This document shows, piece after piece, positions 34,062 through 43,281 of a stretch of 64,000 nucleotides of DNA; the stretch's first letter is position 1, and each line of letters starts with the position of its first letter. The notes below the pieces were generated by a model. It was not told the origin of the DNA. It saw nothing but the letters and a program-made list of their open reading frames with translations, and searched no databases. The stretch comes from Streptomyces sp. NBC_00554 (GTDB lineage Bacteria > Actinomycetota > Actinomycetes > Streptomycetales > Streptomycetaceae). Location: positions 3,472,001 to 3,536,000 of the forward strand of contig NZ_CP107799.1 of assembly GCF_041431135.1 (NCBI RefSeq). Reading direction: 5' to 3'. Position numbers and translations under genes: made by a program.

Positions 34062-35099
34062 GTGACGAGCACCGACCAGCAGCCCTTCCTGTCCGTCAAG
34101 GACCTGAAGGTGCACTTCTCGACCGAGGACGGCACCGTCAAGGCCGTCGACGGTCTCTCGTTCGACCTCGTACGCGGCAAGACGCTGGGCATCGTGGGCG
34201 AGTCGGGGTCCGGCAAGTCGGTCACCAACCTGACCATCCTGGGGCTGCACAACCCGGACAGCACAACCGTCGAGGGCTCCATCACCCTCGACGGCCAGGA
34301 GCTGAACGGCGCTCCGGAGAAGACCCTGGAGAAGCTGCGCGGCAACAAGATGTCGATGATCTTCCAGGACGCGCTGACCTCGCTGTCGCCATACCACACC
34401 ATCGGCAGGCAGATCGGTGAGACGTACCGCAAGCACACCGGCTGCTCCAAGAAGGAGGCCCGGGCGCGGGCCATCGAGATGCTGACCCGCGTCGGCATCC
34501 CGCAGCCCGATGTGCGTGTGGACGACTACCCGCACCAGTTCTCCGGCGGTATGCGCCAGCGCGCGATGATCGCGATGGCGCTGGTCTGCGACCCGGAGCT
34601 GCTGATCGCGGACGAGCCGACCACCGCGCTCGACGTCACCGTGCAGGCCCAGATCATGGACCTCCTCAAGGACCTCCAGAAGGAGTTCGGCACGGCGATC
34701 ATCTTCATCACCCACGACCTCGGTGTCATCGCGGACATCGCGGACGAGGTGCTGGTGATGTACGGCGGCCGGTGCGTGGAGCGCGGGACCAAGCGGGAGG
34801 TGCTGCGGGCGCCGCAGCACCCGTACACCTGGGGGCTGCTCAGCTCGATGCCGACGCTGGACGGTCCGGTCGACGTTCCGCTGTCGCCGATCCCGGGCTC
34901 GCCGCCCTCGCTGCTGAACCCGCCGACGGGCTGCCGGTTCCACCCCCGGTGCAGCTTCACCGAGAAGGTCGGGGACGGGCGCTGCTCCTCCGAGCGCCCC
35001 CTTCTCGAGATCACGGACGGACGAGGCTCCGCCTGCCACCTGACCGCCGACCAGCGCCGCGACTTCTTCGCCGAATTCGCCGGCAGCCGGTCCAACTGA
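34062..35099 (+). CDS. Peptide ABC transporter ATP-binding protein, BldKD-like (cluster 2)
   Basis: The 345-residue OppD-type ATPase begins at GTG 34062 behind CAGGAG. It has Walker A GESGSGKS, signature [15 protein letters not shown], Walker [13 protein letters not shown] and the Cys-bearing tail CRFHPRCSFTEKVGDGRC. It is a close paralogue of the gene at 41027-42091. Confidence 0.92.
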   Translation: MTSTDQQPFLSVKDLKVHFSTEDGTVKAVDGLSFDLVRGKTLGIVGESGSGKSVTNLTILGLHNPDSTTVEGSITLDGQELNGAPEKTLEKLRGNKMSMIFQDALTSLSPYHTIGRQIGETYRKHTGCSKKEARARAIEMLTRVGIPQPDVRVDDYPHQFSGGMRQRAMIAMALVCDPELLIADEPTTALDVTVQAQIMDLLKDLQKEFGTAIIFITHDLGVIADIADEVLVMYGGRCVERGTKREVLRAPQHPYTWGLLSSMPTLDGPVDVPLSPIPGSPPSLLNPPTGCRFHPRCSFTEKVGDGRCSSERPLLEITDGRGSACHLTADQRRDFFAEFAGSRSN

Positions 35100-35125
35100 C
35101 GTACACCTGACGGGATTTCACGATC

Positions 35126-36172
35126 ATGAGCAAAACGAACCCCCTCCTGGACGTCACCGGTCTGACCAAGCACTTCCCGATCAAGGGTGGTTTCCCCATC
35201 CGCCGGACGGTGGGTGCGGTCCAGGCCGTGGACGGGCTGGACTTCCAGGTGGCCGAGGGCGAGGCCCTGGGTCTGGTCGGTGAGTCCGGCTGCGGCAAGT
35301 CGACGACGGGCCGGCTGATCACGCGGCTCCTGGAACCGACGGCCGGCACGATCAAGTACCGCGGCCAGGACATCACGCACGCGAACCGCAAGCAGCTCGC
35401 GCCGGTCCGCTCCGAGATCCAGATGATCTTCCAGGACCCGTACGCCTCGCTGAACCCGAGGCACACGGTCGGCAAGATCATCTCGGGTCCGATGGAGGTC
35501 AACGGCATCAACCCGGCGGGCGGCCGCGAGAAGCGCGTACGCGAGCTGCTCGAGACCGTCGGCCTCAACCCCGAGCACTACAACCGCTTCCCGCACGAGT
35601 TCTCCGGCGGACAGCGCCAGCGCATCGGCGTGGCCCGCGCACTGGCCCTGGAGCCGAAGCTGATCGTGGCGGACGAGCCGGTCTCGGCCCTCGACGTCTC
35701 GATCCAGGCGCAGGTCGTGAACCTGCTCCAGGAGCTCCAGCGGGACCTGGGCATCGCGTTCGTCTTCATCGCCCACGACCTGGCGATCGTCCGGCACTTC
35801 TCGCAGCGCGTCGCGGTCATGTACCTCGGCAAGATCGTCGAGATCGCCGACCGCGCGGACCTGTACGACAACCCGCGCCACCCCTACACGCGCGCGCTGC
35901 TCTCCGCCGTCCCCGAGGCCAGGGCGGACGACACCCCGGCCCGCGACCGCATCCGCCTCACCGGCGACGTGCCCTCCCCCATCAACCCGCCGTCCGGCTG
36001 CCGCTTCCGCACCCGCTGCTGGAAGGCGACGGACAAGTGCGCGACGGAGGCCCCGACGCTGGTCCACATCGAGGGCAGCAGCGAGGGTCACCTGACGGCG
36101 TGCCACTACCCCGAGGTCAAGGAGACCGTCCCGGCTCCCCGCCTCGCCAAGGACCCCGAGGTCACGGCCTGA
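35126..36172 (+). CDS. Peptide ABC transporter ATP-binding protein, BldKE-like (cluster 2)
   Basis: The 348-residue OppF-type ATPase has Walker [10 protein letters not shown], signature [17 protein letters not shown], Walker [13 protein letters not shown] and the tail [14 protein letters not shown]. Long stretches are identical to the cluster 3 gene (for example [20 protein letters not shown]), so the two operons are duplicates rather than distant relatives. It ends cluster 2; a terminator follows at 36266-36294. Confidence 0.92.
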   Translation: MSKTNPLLDVTGLTKHFPIKGGFPIRRTVGAVQAVDGLDFQVAEGEALGLVGESGCGKSTTGRLITRLLEPTAGTIKYRGQDITHANRKQLAPVRSEIQMIFQDPYASLNPRHTVGKIISGPMEVNGINPAGGREKRVRELLETVGLNPEHYNRFPHEFSGGQRQRIGVARALALEPKLIVADEPVSALDVSIQAQVVNLLQELQRDLGIAFVFIAHDLAIVRHFSQRVAVMYLGKIVEIADRADLYDNPRHPYTRALLSAVPEARADDTPARDRIRLTGDVPSPINPPSGCRFRTRCWKATDKCATEAPTLVHIEGSSEGHLTACHYPEVKETVPAPRLAKDPEVTA

Positions 36173-36265
36173 CACACCCCAATTCCGTCAGCCCATGACC
36201 CACGGGACCCGATTTTCGCCGGCCCATTGACCCGAGCAGACGAACTTCCGGTCCCCGGGGAACGG

Positions 36266-36294
36266 AGGCCCGCACCCTTTCGGGGTGCGGGCCT
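36266..36294 (+). terminator. Terminator of opp cluster 2
   Basis: Arms AGGCCCGCACCC and GGGTGCGGGCCT form a perfect 12-bp stem with a 5-nt loop, 93 nt after the last gene of cluster 2, followed by TCGTCTT. Confidence 0.88.
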
Positions 36295-36341
36295 TCGTCT
36301 TGGACAAGCCCGGGGGCATCCATCTCGCTACTCTGAAAAGC

Positions 36342-36917
36342 ATGGACTACGCGAAGATGCGCGCGATCGCCGAGGAGCTCACCGAGTACGCCGAGCACCT
36401 TGAGGGATCCTGGAACGTGGAGATCGGCCCTTCCGGCCCGTTCCTCGCGATGATGAGCCCTTCGAAGCGCCACGAGGTGCTGATTCACCGCATTCGCGAC
36501 CAGATCAACGCGCAGCTCTCCGCCACGCACCCCACATACGTGTGCGCGAACGGCCCCGAAATCGAGCATCCTTCGATCGGTCGTATGCGACGCCCGGACG
36601 CCATAGTTCTCCCTTGGGACGTGTTCGAAGGAGAAGGTCTCGCCGTCGACGCCACTCAGGTACTGGCGGCCATCGAGATCGTCTCTCCGTCCAATCCGAA
36701 CAATGACTACGGCGAGAAGCTCGCCGAATACCCGGCCATGGGCATCCCCCACTACATGATCGTCGACCCCCGCACGGGCACCATCGAGGTGCACTCCGAC
36801 CCGTGCAAGGACCGCTACCAGCACAAGGACCCGTACATCTTCGGCGACACAGTGCCGTTCGGCCCGTGGACGGTGGAGACCGGCGCCTTCCGCCGCTACG
36901 GGAAGGCCGGGGCCTAG
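36342..36917 (+). CDS. Uma2 family (DUF820) PD-(D/E)xK nuclease-like protein
   Basis: The 191-residue protein matches the Uma2 family: RMRRPDAIVLP carries the conserved Asp, and AAIEIVSPSNPNNDYGEKLAEY gives the E-x-V-S-P motif followed by the K-x-x-x-Y helix. This is the fold of restriction-like endonucleases. Such proteins are common in Streptomyces in many copies and their target is unknown. ATG at 36342 is preferred; a longer frame to 36285 is open. It overlaps the convergent GNAT gene by 4 nt in CTAG, where both stop codons sit. Confidence 0.88.
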   Translation: MDYAKMRAIAEELTEYAEHLEGSWNVEIGPSGPFLAMMSPSKRHEVLIHRIRDQINAQLSATHPTYVCANGPEIEHPSIGRMRRPDAIVLPWDVFEGEGLAVDATQVLAAIEIVSPSNPNNDYGEKLAEYPAMGIPHYMIVDPRTGTIEVHSDPCKDRYQHKDPYIFGDTVPFGPWTVETGAFRRYGKAGA

Positions 36918-37402
36918 CCGCGGGGGTGCACCGCAGCCAGCTCCAACTCCCCCACAACCTGATCCCCGCTCATCTCCCCCGTACGCCGGAACCCGAGCCC
37001 CAGATAGAACCCCTCGGGCCCGCCCTCCCCCTCGGCCCAGGTCACCGTGGCGCGGGACTGGCGGCCACGCGTGCGGATCTCCTCGCACACGGCCTCGACG
37101 GCGAACCGCCCGTATCCACGCCCCTGCCGGCCGTCGGCGATGTTCAGGCGCCAGAGGCCGGAGCGCGGCCGGTCGTCCGGGATTTCGGGGTTGAAGCGGA
37201 TGTCGAAGAAGGCCATGACGAAGCCGACCAGGTCATCGCCGTCGAAGATCAGGCGGGGCCAGGCCTTCTCGGGATGCACGTACGCCTCGGCGAGCGAGTT
37301 CACCACCGGAGAGACGAAGCGCTCCTGCTCCGGCCTGACCTTCAGGGCGATGGCCGCGTCGATGTTGTCCGGGGTCACCTTCTCCAGGCGAAGGTCCGTC
37401 AT
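36914..37402 (-). CDS. GNAT family N-acetyltransferase
   Basis: The 162-residue protein is a single GNAT domain with the acetyl-CoA loop RQGRGYGRFAVEAV and the family end GFYLGLGFRRTGEM. It resembles the spermine/spermidine (BltD-like) acetyltransferase group (HPEKAWPRLIFDGDDLVGFVM). It lies 2 nt from the upstream VOC gene and is probably co-transcribed with VOC and DinB. The substrate is not certain. Confidence 0.88.
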   Translation of the reverse strand: MTDLRLEKVTPDNIDAAIALKVRPEQERFVSPVVNSLAEAYVHPEKAWPRLIFDGDDLVGFVMAFFDIRFNPEIPDDRPRSGLWRLNIADGRQGRGYGRFAVEAVCEEIRTRGRQSRATVTWAEGEGGPEGFYLGLGFRRTGEMSGDQVVGELELAAVHPRG

Positions 37403-37404
37403 TC

Positions 37405-37797
37405 TCAGCCCAACTCCCCCCGCTCCACACAGAATTCGTTGCCCTCGGGATCCGCCAGGACCACCCAGCCGCCGCCGTCCGGGCGGGTGTGGTCCGCGAT
37501 CCGGCGGGCGCCGAGGGCGAGGGCGCGGGTGACCTCCGCCGCCCTTGTCCTGCCGTGCGGCTCCAGGTCCAGGTGGACGCGGTTCTTGGCCGCCTTGCCC
37601 TCCGGGACGTGCACGAAGAGGAGCGTCGGTCCGCCGGACGGGTCCCGGATCACCGCCTCCGGGTCGCCGGGCTTGTCGTCGTCGTCCAGTGGGCGGCCGA
37701 GCAACTCGCTCCAGAAGAGGCCGAGATCGTACGGATCTCCGGTGCAGTCGAAGGTGAGGGTGCGGATGGTGGGGTTCAACAACCCTGTCTCTCCCAT
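37405..37797 (-). CDS. VOC family (glyoxalase/bleomycin-resistance-like) protein
   Basis: The 130-residue protein has a paired beta-alpha-beta-beta-beta VOC fold: LTFDCTGDPYDLGLFWSELL at the start, NRVHLDLEPHGR in the middle and VLADPEGNEFCVER at the end. The usual metal-ligand positions (His in VHLDL, Glu in EFCVE) are kept, so it could be an enzyme or a ligand-binding resistance protein. It is the middle gene of a minus-strand DinB-VOC-GNAT group. Confidence 0.88.
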   Translation of the reverse strand: MGETGLLNPTIRTLTFDCTGDPYDLGLFWSELLGRPLDDDDKPGDPEAVIRDPSGGPTLLFVHVPEGKAAKNRVHLDLEPHGRTRAAEVTRALALGARRIADHTRPDGGGWVVLADPEGNEFCVERGELG

Positions 37798-37808
37798 GGT
37801 CTGGTGGT

Positions 37809-38315
37809 CTAGTCGCCGGTCCGGCCGTCGGCCAGTTCGCGCAGGATGTCGAGGTGGCCGTTGTGGCGGGCCGTCTCCTCGATCAAGTGGAGGAGGATCC
37901 AGCGGAGGTTGACGGCGCGCCCTTCGCGCCGGACCCGCTTGGCGTTGGTGTCGAGGTCGTGCTCGGCCACCAGCAGGCGGTAGCGGACGCACTGTTCCTC
38001 GTACTGGGCGAGCAGGTCCGCCAGCGGGAAGTCGACGGCGATGCGCATCTCGCGGTCGGGGTCCTCGTCCGTCCAGGGACCCTCGTCCTCCTCGCCGAGG
38101 AACACCACCTGGAACCAGTAGTACTCGACCCAGCGAAGGTGGTTGATCAGTCCGCACAGGGTCATCAGCGGGGAGCCGGGCAGCGGGGCCTTGCGGGCGT
38201 CCTCCGGGGAGACGTCCTCGCACTTGGCGTGGGCCGTGGCGCGGACGTAGTCGAGGAAGGTGGCCAGCTGTGTGCGCTCGTCCCAGGCGGGAGGCGTGTC
38301 TGTTCGCGTCGTCAT
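37809..38315 (-). CDS. DinB family protein
   Basis: The 168-residue protein is a four-helix DinB/YfiT-like hydrolase-fold protein. MTLCGLINHLRWVEYYWF and WILLHLIEETARHNGHLDIL supply the conserved His triad that binds a metal. Actinobacterial members often act as mycothiol-dependent transferases, which would fit the mshB gene, but this is inference. ATG at 38315 was chosen because the family starts near TPPAWDERTQL. Confidence 0.88.
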   Translation of the reverse strand: MTTRTDTPPAWDERTQLATFLDYVRATAHAKCEDVSPEDARKAPLPGSPLMTLCGLINHLRWVEYYWFQVVFLGEEDEGPWTDEDPDREMRIAVDFPLADLLAQYEEQCVRYRLLVAEHDLDTNAKRVRREGRAVNLRWILLHLIEETARHNGHLDILRELADGRTGD

Positions 38316-38356
38316 CGGGGTGAAGCATCCCCGGTCGCCCGTTCGATGTCGAGCCA

Positions 38357-39010
38357 TTAACAGCCGTCGTCGAGCCGACTCCGGTGTACGGCGGTCAGCG
38401 CCCGGCCCGCCTCCGACAGCGAGGGAAAGCAGGCGTGGGCACGGGCCAGTTCGGCGGGGCGGTGCGTGGAGGCCACGGCGTACACCGTGCAGCCGGCGGC
38501 GAGCCCGGCCTCGATGCCCGGGGGCGAGTCCTCGACGACCACGCAGCGGGCCGGGTCGACCGCCAGCCGGGCGGCGGCGGTGAGGTAGCCCTCCGGCGAG
38601 GGCTTGCCCTCGGAGACGTCCTCGGCGCAGATCCGTACGCCGGGAACGGGCAGCCCGGTACGGGCGAGGCGGGCCGCGGTGGGGTGCGCGCGGCTGGAGG
38701 TGACGACCGCCCACAGGTGCGGCGGCAGGGACCGCAGCAGCGCGGCGGCGCCGTCGAAGGCACGGAACCCGGGTTCCTCGGCGGCCATCAGCCGGTCCAG
38801 GACCAGGTGTTCCCCGGCGGGATCCAGCTGCGGGGCGAGGAGCCGGAGGATGTCCGTCCGGCGTCGGCCCTGCGTGGCCTCCCAGACCTCCTCGGGGTCC
38901 AGGCCGCGCAGCCGGGCCCAGGCACGCCAGACCCGTCCGTGCGCGTCCGCGGTGGCGATCAGTACGCCGTCCACGTCGAAGAGGAAGGCCCCCACCGCGC
39001 TCTCTGCCAA
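38357..39010 (-). CDS. HAD family phosphatase
   Basis: The 217-residue HAD hydrolase has the nucleophile motif FDVDGVL, the Thr/Ser motif VVTSSRAH, Lys in EGKPSPEGYLTAA, and VVVEDSPPGIEAGLAAG. This is the pattern of beta-phosphoglucomutase-like and sugar-phosphate phosphatases. The second aspartate of DxDx[TV] is present. Substrate not assignable. Confidence 0.9.
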   Translation of the reverse strand: MAESAVGAFLFDVDGVLIATADAHGRVWRAWARLRGLDPEEVWEATQGRRRTDILRLLAPQLDPAGEHLVLDRLMAAEEPGFRAFDGAAALLRSLPPHLWAVVTSSRAHPTAARLARTGLPVPGVRICAEDVSEGKPSPEGYLTAAARLAVDPARCVVVEDSPPGIEAGLAAGCTVYAVASTHRPAELARAHACFPSLSEAGRALTAVHRSRLDDGC

Positions 39011-39109
39011 CTCCCGCGTTCCTCCCCGCAGTTACCGGCAGTCTCGCGAGCGGCCGCCAGTGTCCCCATCAGTGGTTCGGGCGAGCCTACGGGCTGAGAG
39101 ACTGCTTCG

Positions 39110-39946
39110 ATGGCTGACCGTTCGTTCAGTGACCTCTCACTGGCCGCCCTGTACGACGCCCTCAATCCGTGGGGACGAAGTGACGACTTCTACCTGGACC
39201 TTGTGCTGTCCGCGCGGTCCGTGCTCGATGTCGGGTGCGGCACGGGGCGGCTGCTCGGGCGGGCTCTGGAGGCCGGGCACGAGGGGCGGCTGTGCGGGCT
39301 CGATCCCGCCGCGGCCATGCTGGTGCAGGCGCGGCGGCGGGCGGGCGCGGGAGGCGGGGGCCCTGGCCGCGATCAACGAGCGGCCGTCGAGTGGGTGCTC
39401 GGCGATCTCACAGCGGCGCACTGGGAGCGGGAGTTCGACCTCGTCGTGATGACCGGCCACGCGTTTCAAGTACTGCTGGGCGATGAGGAGTTACGCGGTG
39501 CCCTGGCCGCGATACGCCAGGCCCTCTCCGACGACGGCCACTTCGTCTTCGAGACCCGCAACCCCGCCGCCCGCGCCTGGGAGAGGTGGACTCCGGAGCA
39601 GGTCCGCGAGGTGACGGACGCCCACGGCGAAGTCGTACGCGTCTGGCACGAGGCCGAGGCACCCGAGGCCGGGGACCGTGTCACGTTCACCGAGACCTTC
39701 GACCACCCGGGGTGGGAGCAGCCGCGGGTCAGTAGCAGCACTCTGCGGTTCCTGGACCCGGACGCGCTCGACGGGTTCCTCACCGAGGCGGGCTTCGCCG
39801 TGGCCGAACGGTTCGGGGACTGGGGGCGGGGGCCGCTCACCCCCACCGCCCCGGAGATCATCACCGTGGCCCGTCCGACGGGCCGCGGTCTCCTCAGTCC
39901 TTCGCGATCTCTTCCTCCAGCGCCGCCAGCGCCGGATCCAGGATGA
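39110..39946 (+). CDS. SAM-dependent methyltransferase
   Basis: The 278-residue class I methyltransferase begins [20 protein letters not shown]; its SAM-binding motif is [19 protein letters not shown] and an acidic strand follows ([12 protein letters not shown]). The C-terminal residues after about 262 ([20 protein letters not shown]) look like shadow translation: the gene overlaps the 3' end of the convergent transporter ATPase by 53 nt. The original stop may have been lost when the region was rearranged. Confidence 0.87.
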   Translation: MADRSFSDLSLAALYDALNPWGRSDDFYLDLVLSARSVLDVGCGTGRLLGRALEAGHEGRLCGLDPAAAMLVQARRRAGAGGGGPGRDQRAAVEWVLGDLTAAHWEREFDLVVMTGHAFQVLLGDEELRGALAAIRQALSDDGHFVFETRNPAARAWERWTPEQVREVTDAHGEVVRVWHEAEAPEAGDRVTFTETFDHPGWEQPRVSSSTLRFLDPDALDGFLTEAGFAVAERFGDWGRGPLTPTAPEIITVARPTGRGLLSPSRSLPPAPPAPDPG

Positions 39947-41015
39947 TGTCCTGCGCGCGGGCCCCGGTCGTCGGGTCCTCCGGGAAGTGACAGGCCGTCA
40001 AATGCCCCTCGGCGTTACCCGAAAGGCGGACCAGCGGCGGCTCCTCCTGCGCGCACTTGTCCTGCGCCTTCCAGCAGCGGGTGCGGAAGCGGCAGCCGGA
40101 CGGCGGGTTGATGGGGGAAGGCACGTCACCCTCGAGGCGGATGCGTTCCTTCTTCTCGGCATCGATGTCGGCGTCGGGGACGGCCGACATCAGCGCGTGG
40201 GTGTACGGGTGGCGCGGGCCGGTGTACAGCGACGTACGGTCGGCGATCTCCACGATCTTGCCGAGGTACATGACCGCGACGCGCTGCGAGAAGTGCCGCA
40301 CGATCGCCAGGTCGTGGGCGATGAAGACGAACGCGATGCCCATCTCCCGCTGGACCTCCTGGAGCAGGTTCACGACCTGCGCCTGGATCGAGACGTCCAG
40401 CGCGGACACCGGCTCGTCCGCCACGATCAGCTTGGGTGCGAGCGCCAACGCCCTTGCCACGCCGATACGTTGCCGCTGTCCGCCGGAGAACTCGTGCGGG
40501 AAGCGGTTGTAGTGCTCGGGGTTGAGGCCGACGGTCTCAAGGAGCTCCCGCACCCGGGCCTCGCGGCCGCCCGGCGGATTGACGCCGTTGATCTCCATCG
40601 GGGCGGAGATGATCGTGCCGACCGTCTGCCGGGGGTTCAGGGAGGCGTACGGATCCTGGAAGATCATCTGGATCTCGGAGCGGATCGGGCGCAGCTGGCG
40701 CCGGGTGGAGCGGCTGATGTCCTTTCCGCGGTAGGAGATCGTGCCGCCGGTCGGCTCCAGGAGCCGGGTCAGCAGCCGTCCGGTGGTGGACTTGCCGCAG
40801 CCGGACTCGCCCACCAGGCCCAGGCTCTCGCCGGGGAACACGTCGAAGGAGACCCCGTCCACGGCCTGGACGGCGCCGACCGTGCGCTTGATCGGGAAGC
40901 CTCCCTTCACCGGGAAGTGCTTCTTCAAGTCGGTGACACTCAGCAGCGGTTCGCGTGTCTCTTCCCGCTGCCCGGGGATCGCGTCGGTCACGACCGCGGT
41001 TTTCTCGTCGCTCAC
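39894..41015 (-). CDS. bldKE: Peptide ABC transporter ATP-binding protein BldKE
   Basis: The 373-residue OppF-type ATPase begins at GTG 41015 behind GAGGGGA ([16 protein letters not shown]). Walker A is GESGCGKST, the signature [17 protein letters not shown], Walker [13 protein letters not shown], and the tail [14 protein letters not shown]. The bldK assignment rests on operon order, on orientation, and on the typA neighbour; cluster 2 carries a close copy. Its last 53 nt overlap the convergent methyltransferase. Confidence 0.75.
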   Translation of the reverse strand: MSDEKTAVVTDAIPGQREETREPLLSVTDLKKHFPVKGGFPIKRTVGAVQAVDGVSFDVFPGESLGLVGESGCGKSTTGRLLTRLLEPTGGTISYRGKDISRSTRRQLRPIRSEIQMIFQDPYASLNPRQTVGTIISAPMEINGVNPPGGREARVRELLETVGLNPEHYNRFPHEFSGGQRQRIGVARALALAPKLIVADEPVSALDVSIQAQVVNLLQEVQREMGIAFVFIAHDLAIVRHFSQRVAVMYLGKIVEIADRTSLYTGPRHPYTHALMSAVPDADIDAEKKERIRLEGDVPSPINPPSGCRFRTRCWKAQDKCAQEEPPLVRLSGNAEGHLTACHFPEDPTTGARAQDIILDPALAALEEEIAKD

Positions 41016-41026
41016 AGTCAGTCCCC

Positions 41027-42091
41027 TCAGCCCAGCCTGGGCCGAATCGTGTCGGTGAAGATGTGGCTCTTTTGGTCCGGTGTCAGATGGCAGGCCGAGC
41101 CACGCCCCACCGGGAGTTCGGGCCGGATGTCCACGCACCGGTCGGAGCCCTCGACCTCACGCGTGAAGGTGCACCGCGGGTGGAACGGGCACCCCGAGGG
41201 CGGGTTCAGCAGCGACGGGGGCGCGCCCGGGATGGGGGTCAGCGGTTCGTCGACGTCGGCCGTGAGGCGCGGCATGGATCCCAGCAGTCCCCAGGTGTAC
41301 GGGTGTTGCGGGGACTTGAGCACCTCGCGGACCGTGCCGCGCTCCACCGCCCGGCCCGCGTACATCACCAGCAGGTCGTCCGCCATGTTCGCGACCACCC
41401 CGAGATCGTGGGTGATCATGATGATGGCGGAGCCGAACTCCTGCTGGAGGTCTTTCAGGAGGTCCAGGATCTGCGCCTGCACGGTCACGTCGAGGGCCGT
41501 CGTCGGCTCGTCGGCGATCAGCAGATCCGGGTTGCAGACCAGGGACATCGCGATCATCACGCGCTGGCGCATACCGCCGGAGAACTGGTGCGGATAGTCG
41601 TCCACACGCTCCTTGGCGTGCGGGATGCCGACCTTCGTCAGCATCTCGATCGCCCGCGCCTTCGCCTCCCTCTTGGAGGCCCCGGTGTGCTTGCGGAACG
41701 GCTCACCGATCTGTCGGCCGACCGTGTGGTACGGCGAAAGGGCGGTCAGCGCGTCCTGGAAGATCATCGCCATCTTGTTGCCGCGGAGCTTCTCCAGCTC
41801 GTGCTCCGTGGCGGTGGTCAGCTCTTTGCCGTCGAGGACGATCTCGCCCTCGACGGTGGTGTTCAGCGGGCTGTGCAGGCCCAGGATGGTCAGGTTGGTG
41901 ACGGACTTCCCGGACCCGGACTCGCCGACGATGCCGAGGGTCGTACCGCGCTCCAGATCGAAGGAGAGACCGTCGACCGCTTTGACGTCGCCGTCCTCCG
42001 TGGAGAACCGCACGTGCAGGTCGCGGACCGAGAGGAACGCGTCGGATCCGGTGGGAGCCGGCGCGTCCTCCGGCTTGGTGAGAGTGGTCAC
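41027..42091 (-). CDS. bldKD: Peptide ABC transporter ATP-binding protein BldKD
   Basis: The 354-residue OppD-type ATPase has Walker A GESGSGKS, signature [15 protein letters not shown], Walker [13 protein letters not shown] and the tail [19 protein letters not shown]. It is 11 nt upstream of bldKE. A 126-nt gap with an 8-bp microsatellite separates it from bldKC, so its expression relative to the membrane parts may vary. Confidence 0.75.
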   Translation of the reverse strand: MTTLTKPEDAPAPTGSDAFLSVRDLHVRFSTEDGDVKAVDGLSFDLERGTTLGIVGESGSGKSVTNLTILGLHSPLNTTVEGEIVLDGKELTTATEHELEKLRGNKMAMIFQDALTALSPYHTVGRQIGEPFRKHTGASKREAKARAIEMLTKVGIPHAKERVDDYPHQFSGGMRQRVMIAMSLVCNPDLLIADEPTTALDVTVQAQILDLLKDLQQEFGSAIIMITHDLGVVANMADDLLVMYAGRAVERGTVREVLKSPQHPYTWGLLGSMPRLTADVDEPLTPIPGAPPSLLNPPSGCPFHPRCTFTREVEGSDRCVDIRPELPVGRGSACHLTPDQKSHIFTDTIRPRLG

Positions 42092-42165
42092 TGCGGTTTC
42101 TCCCGGTACTACGAGCAGGACGACGAGCAGGACTACGGCAGAGCTACTACGGAATTACAGAACTC

Positions 42166-42221
42166 GGGACTACGGGACTACGGGACTACGGGACTACGGG
42201 ACTACGGGACTACGGGACTAC
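42166..42221 (-). repeat. 8-bp microsatellite (GGGACTAC)7 at the bldKC stop codon
   Basis: Seven perfect tandem copies of GGGACTAC run from 42166 to 42221. The last copy contains the bldKC stop codon (42218-42220). More degenerate ACTAC-containing sequence extends toward bldKD (about 42106-42165). On the coding strand the unit reads TAGTCCCG, so stop codons appear in all three frames. An 8-bp unit is prone to slippage. Confidence 0.95.
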
Positions 42222-43195
42222 GCCAGCCGGATGCGCGGGTCGACCACCGCGTACAGGGCATCCACGATGACGTTGAGCAGAAGAATGAACGCCGCGCTGA
42301 CGAGCATCACGCCCATCAGTTTCGGCAGGTCCTTGCCGACCACCGAGTCCACCGCGAGCCGGCCGAGACCCGCGAGGCCGAAGGTGAACTCGGTGACGAT
42401 GGCGCCGCCGAGCAGTGCGGAGAGGTCCATGCCGAGGATGGTGAGGATGGGGATGAGCGAGCCGCGCCAGGCGTACCGCAGGAAGACGTATCTGCCCGCC
42501 ATGCCCTTCGCGCGGGCCGCGCGCACATGCTCCTCCTGGAGCTGCTCGATCATCGTCGAGCGTGCCATACGCGTGTAGTTGGCGGTGAAGATCACGGACA
42601 TCACGAGCCAGGGGATCAGCAGGCCCATGAACCAGCCCCATGGATCCTCGGTCAGCGGCACGTACTTGGGCTTGTCGAGCCAGCCCGTGCTGTAGACGAA
42701 GATGCCGAGGACGATCGGGCCGAGGAAGTAGATCTGGAACGAGCTGAGCACCAGCGAGAAGGTGCTGACGGCCTTGTCCAGCCAGGTGCCACGGAAGCGG
42801 GCGGCGATCATGCCGGTGCCGAGACCGACGATGAGGAAGACGACCAGTCCGCCGATCGTGAGGGACAGCGTCAGCGGGAAGCGGTCCATGATCGTGTCCC
42901 AGACCATCTGCTGGTCGCGGAAGGAGACGCCGAAGCAGGGTGCGGGGCAGTGCCCCACGGCGAAGTCACGTCCGACGAAGACGCCGGAGAGGAACTTCCA
43001 GTACTGCACGGGCAGCGGATCGTCCATGCCCAGGTTCTTGTGGATGATCGCCAGGGCGTCCGGAGTGCAGTTCTTTCCGCACGAAAGCGTCGCCGGGTCC
43101 TGGGGGATGGCGTAATACATGATGAACGTGACGACGCTGATCAGCAGAAGGATGAGCATCGCGCCGAACGTCCGGCGAAGGATGAATCGAAGCAT
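42218..43195 (-). CDS. bldKC: Peptide ABC transporter permease BldKC
   Basis: The 325-residue OppB-type permease begins MLRFILRRTFGAMLILLLIS and ends AVVDPRIRLA. Its EAA loop is HVRAARAKGMAGRYVFLRYA and periplasmic Cys pairs (CGKNC, CPAPC) match the cluster 2 paralogue. The TAG stop is embedded in the microsatellite at 42166-42221. It follows bldKB after a strong hairpin. Confidence 0.77.
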   Translation of the reverse strand: MLRFILRRTFGAMLILLLISVVTFIMYYAIPQDPATLSCGKNCTPDALAIIHKNLGMDDPLPVQYWKFLSGVFVGRDFAVGHCPAPCFGVSFRDQQMVWDTIMDRFPLTLSLTIGGLVVFLIVGLGTGMIAARFRGTWLDKAVSTFSLVLSSFQIYFLGPIVLGIFVYSTGWLDKPKYVPLTEDPWGWFMGLLIPWLVMSVIFTANYTRMARSTMIEQLQEEHVRAARAKGMAGRYVFLRYAWRGSLIPILTILGMDLSALLGGAIVTEFTFGLAGLGRLAVDSVVGKDLPKLMGVMLVSAAFILLLNVIVDALYAVVDPRIRLA

Positions 43196-43240
43196 GGCGG
43201 AACGCTGCTCTCAGGACGGCTGCGGCCAGGGACAGGAGCA

Positions 43241-43274
43241 CCCGGGGGCGCACTCCGCTGAGTGCGCCCCCGGG
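43241..43274 (-). terminator. Hairpin directly 3' of bldKB
   Basis: Perfect 14-bp arms CCCGGGGGCGCACT and complement enclose a 6-nt loop, seven nt beyond the bldKB stop and before bldKC. It is the strongest of the three equivalent hairpins and probably works as a partial terminator or RNA stabiliser. Confidence 0.8.
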
Positions 43275-43281
43275 ACCGTGG

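Noticed and set aside
36162..39946. The Uma2-to-methyltransferase cargo as a mobile element
   Set aside because: No integrase, transposase, tRNA or flanking direct repeats were found, and base composition matches the neighbours. Acquisition by duplication or recombination is possible but there is no element to name.
42092..42221. The GGGACTAC tract as a CRISPR array
   Set aside because: The 8-bp units are contiguous and have no spacers; it is a simple microsatellite.
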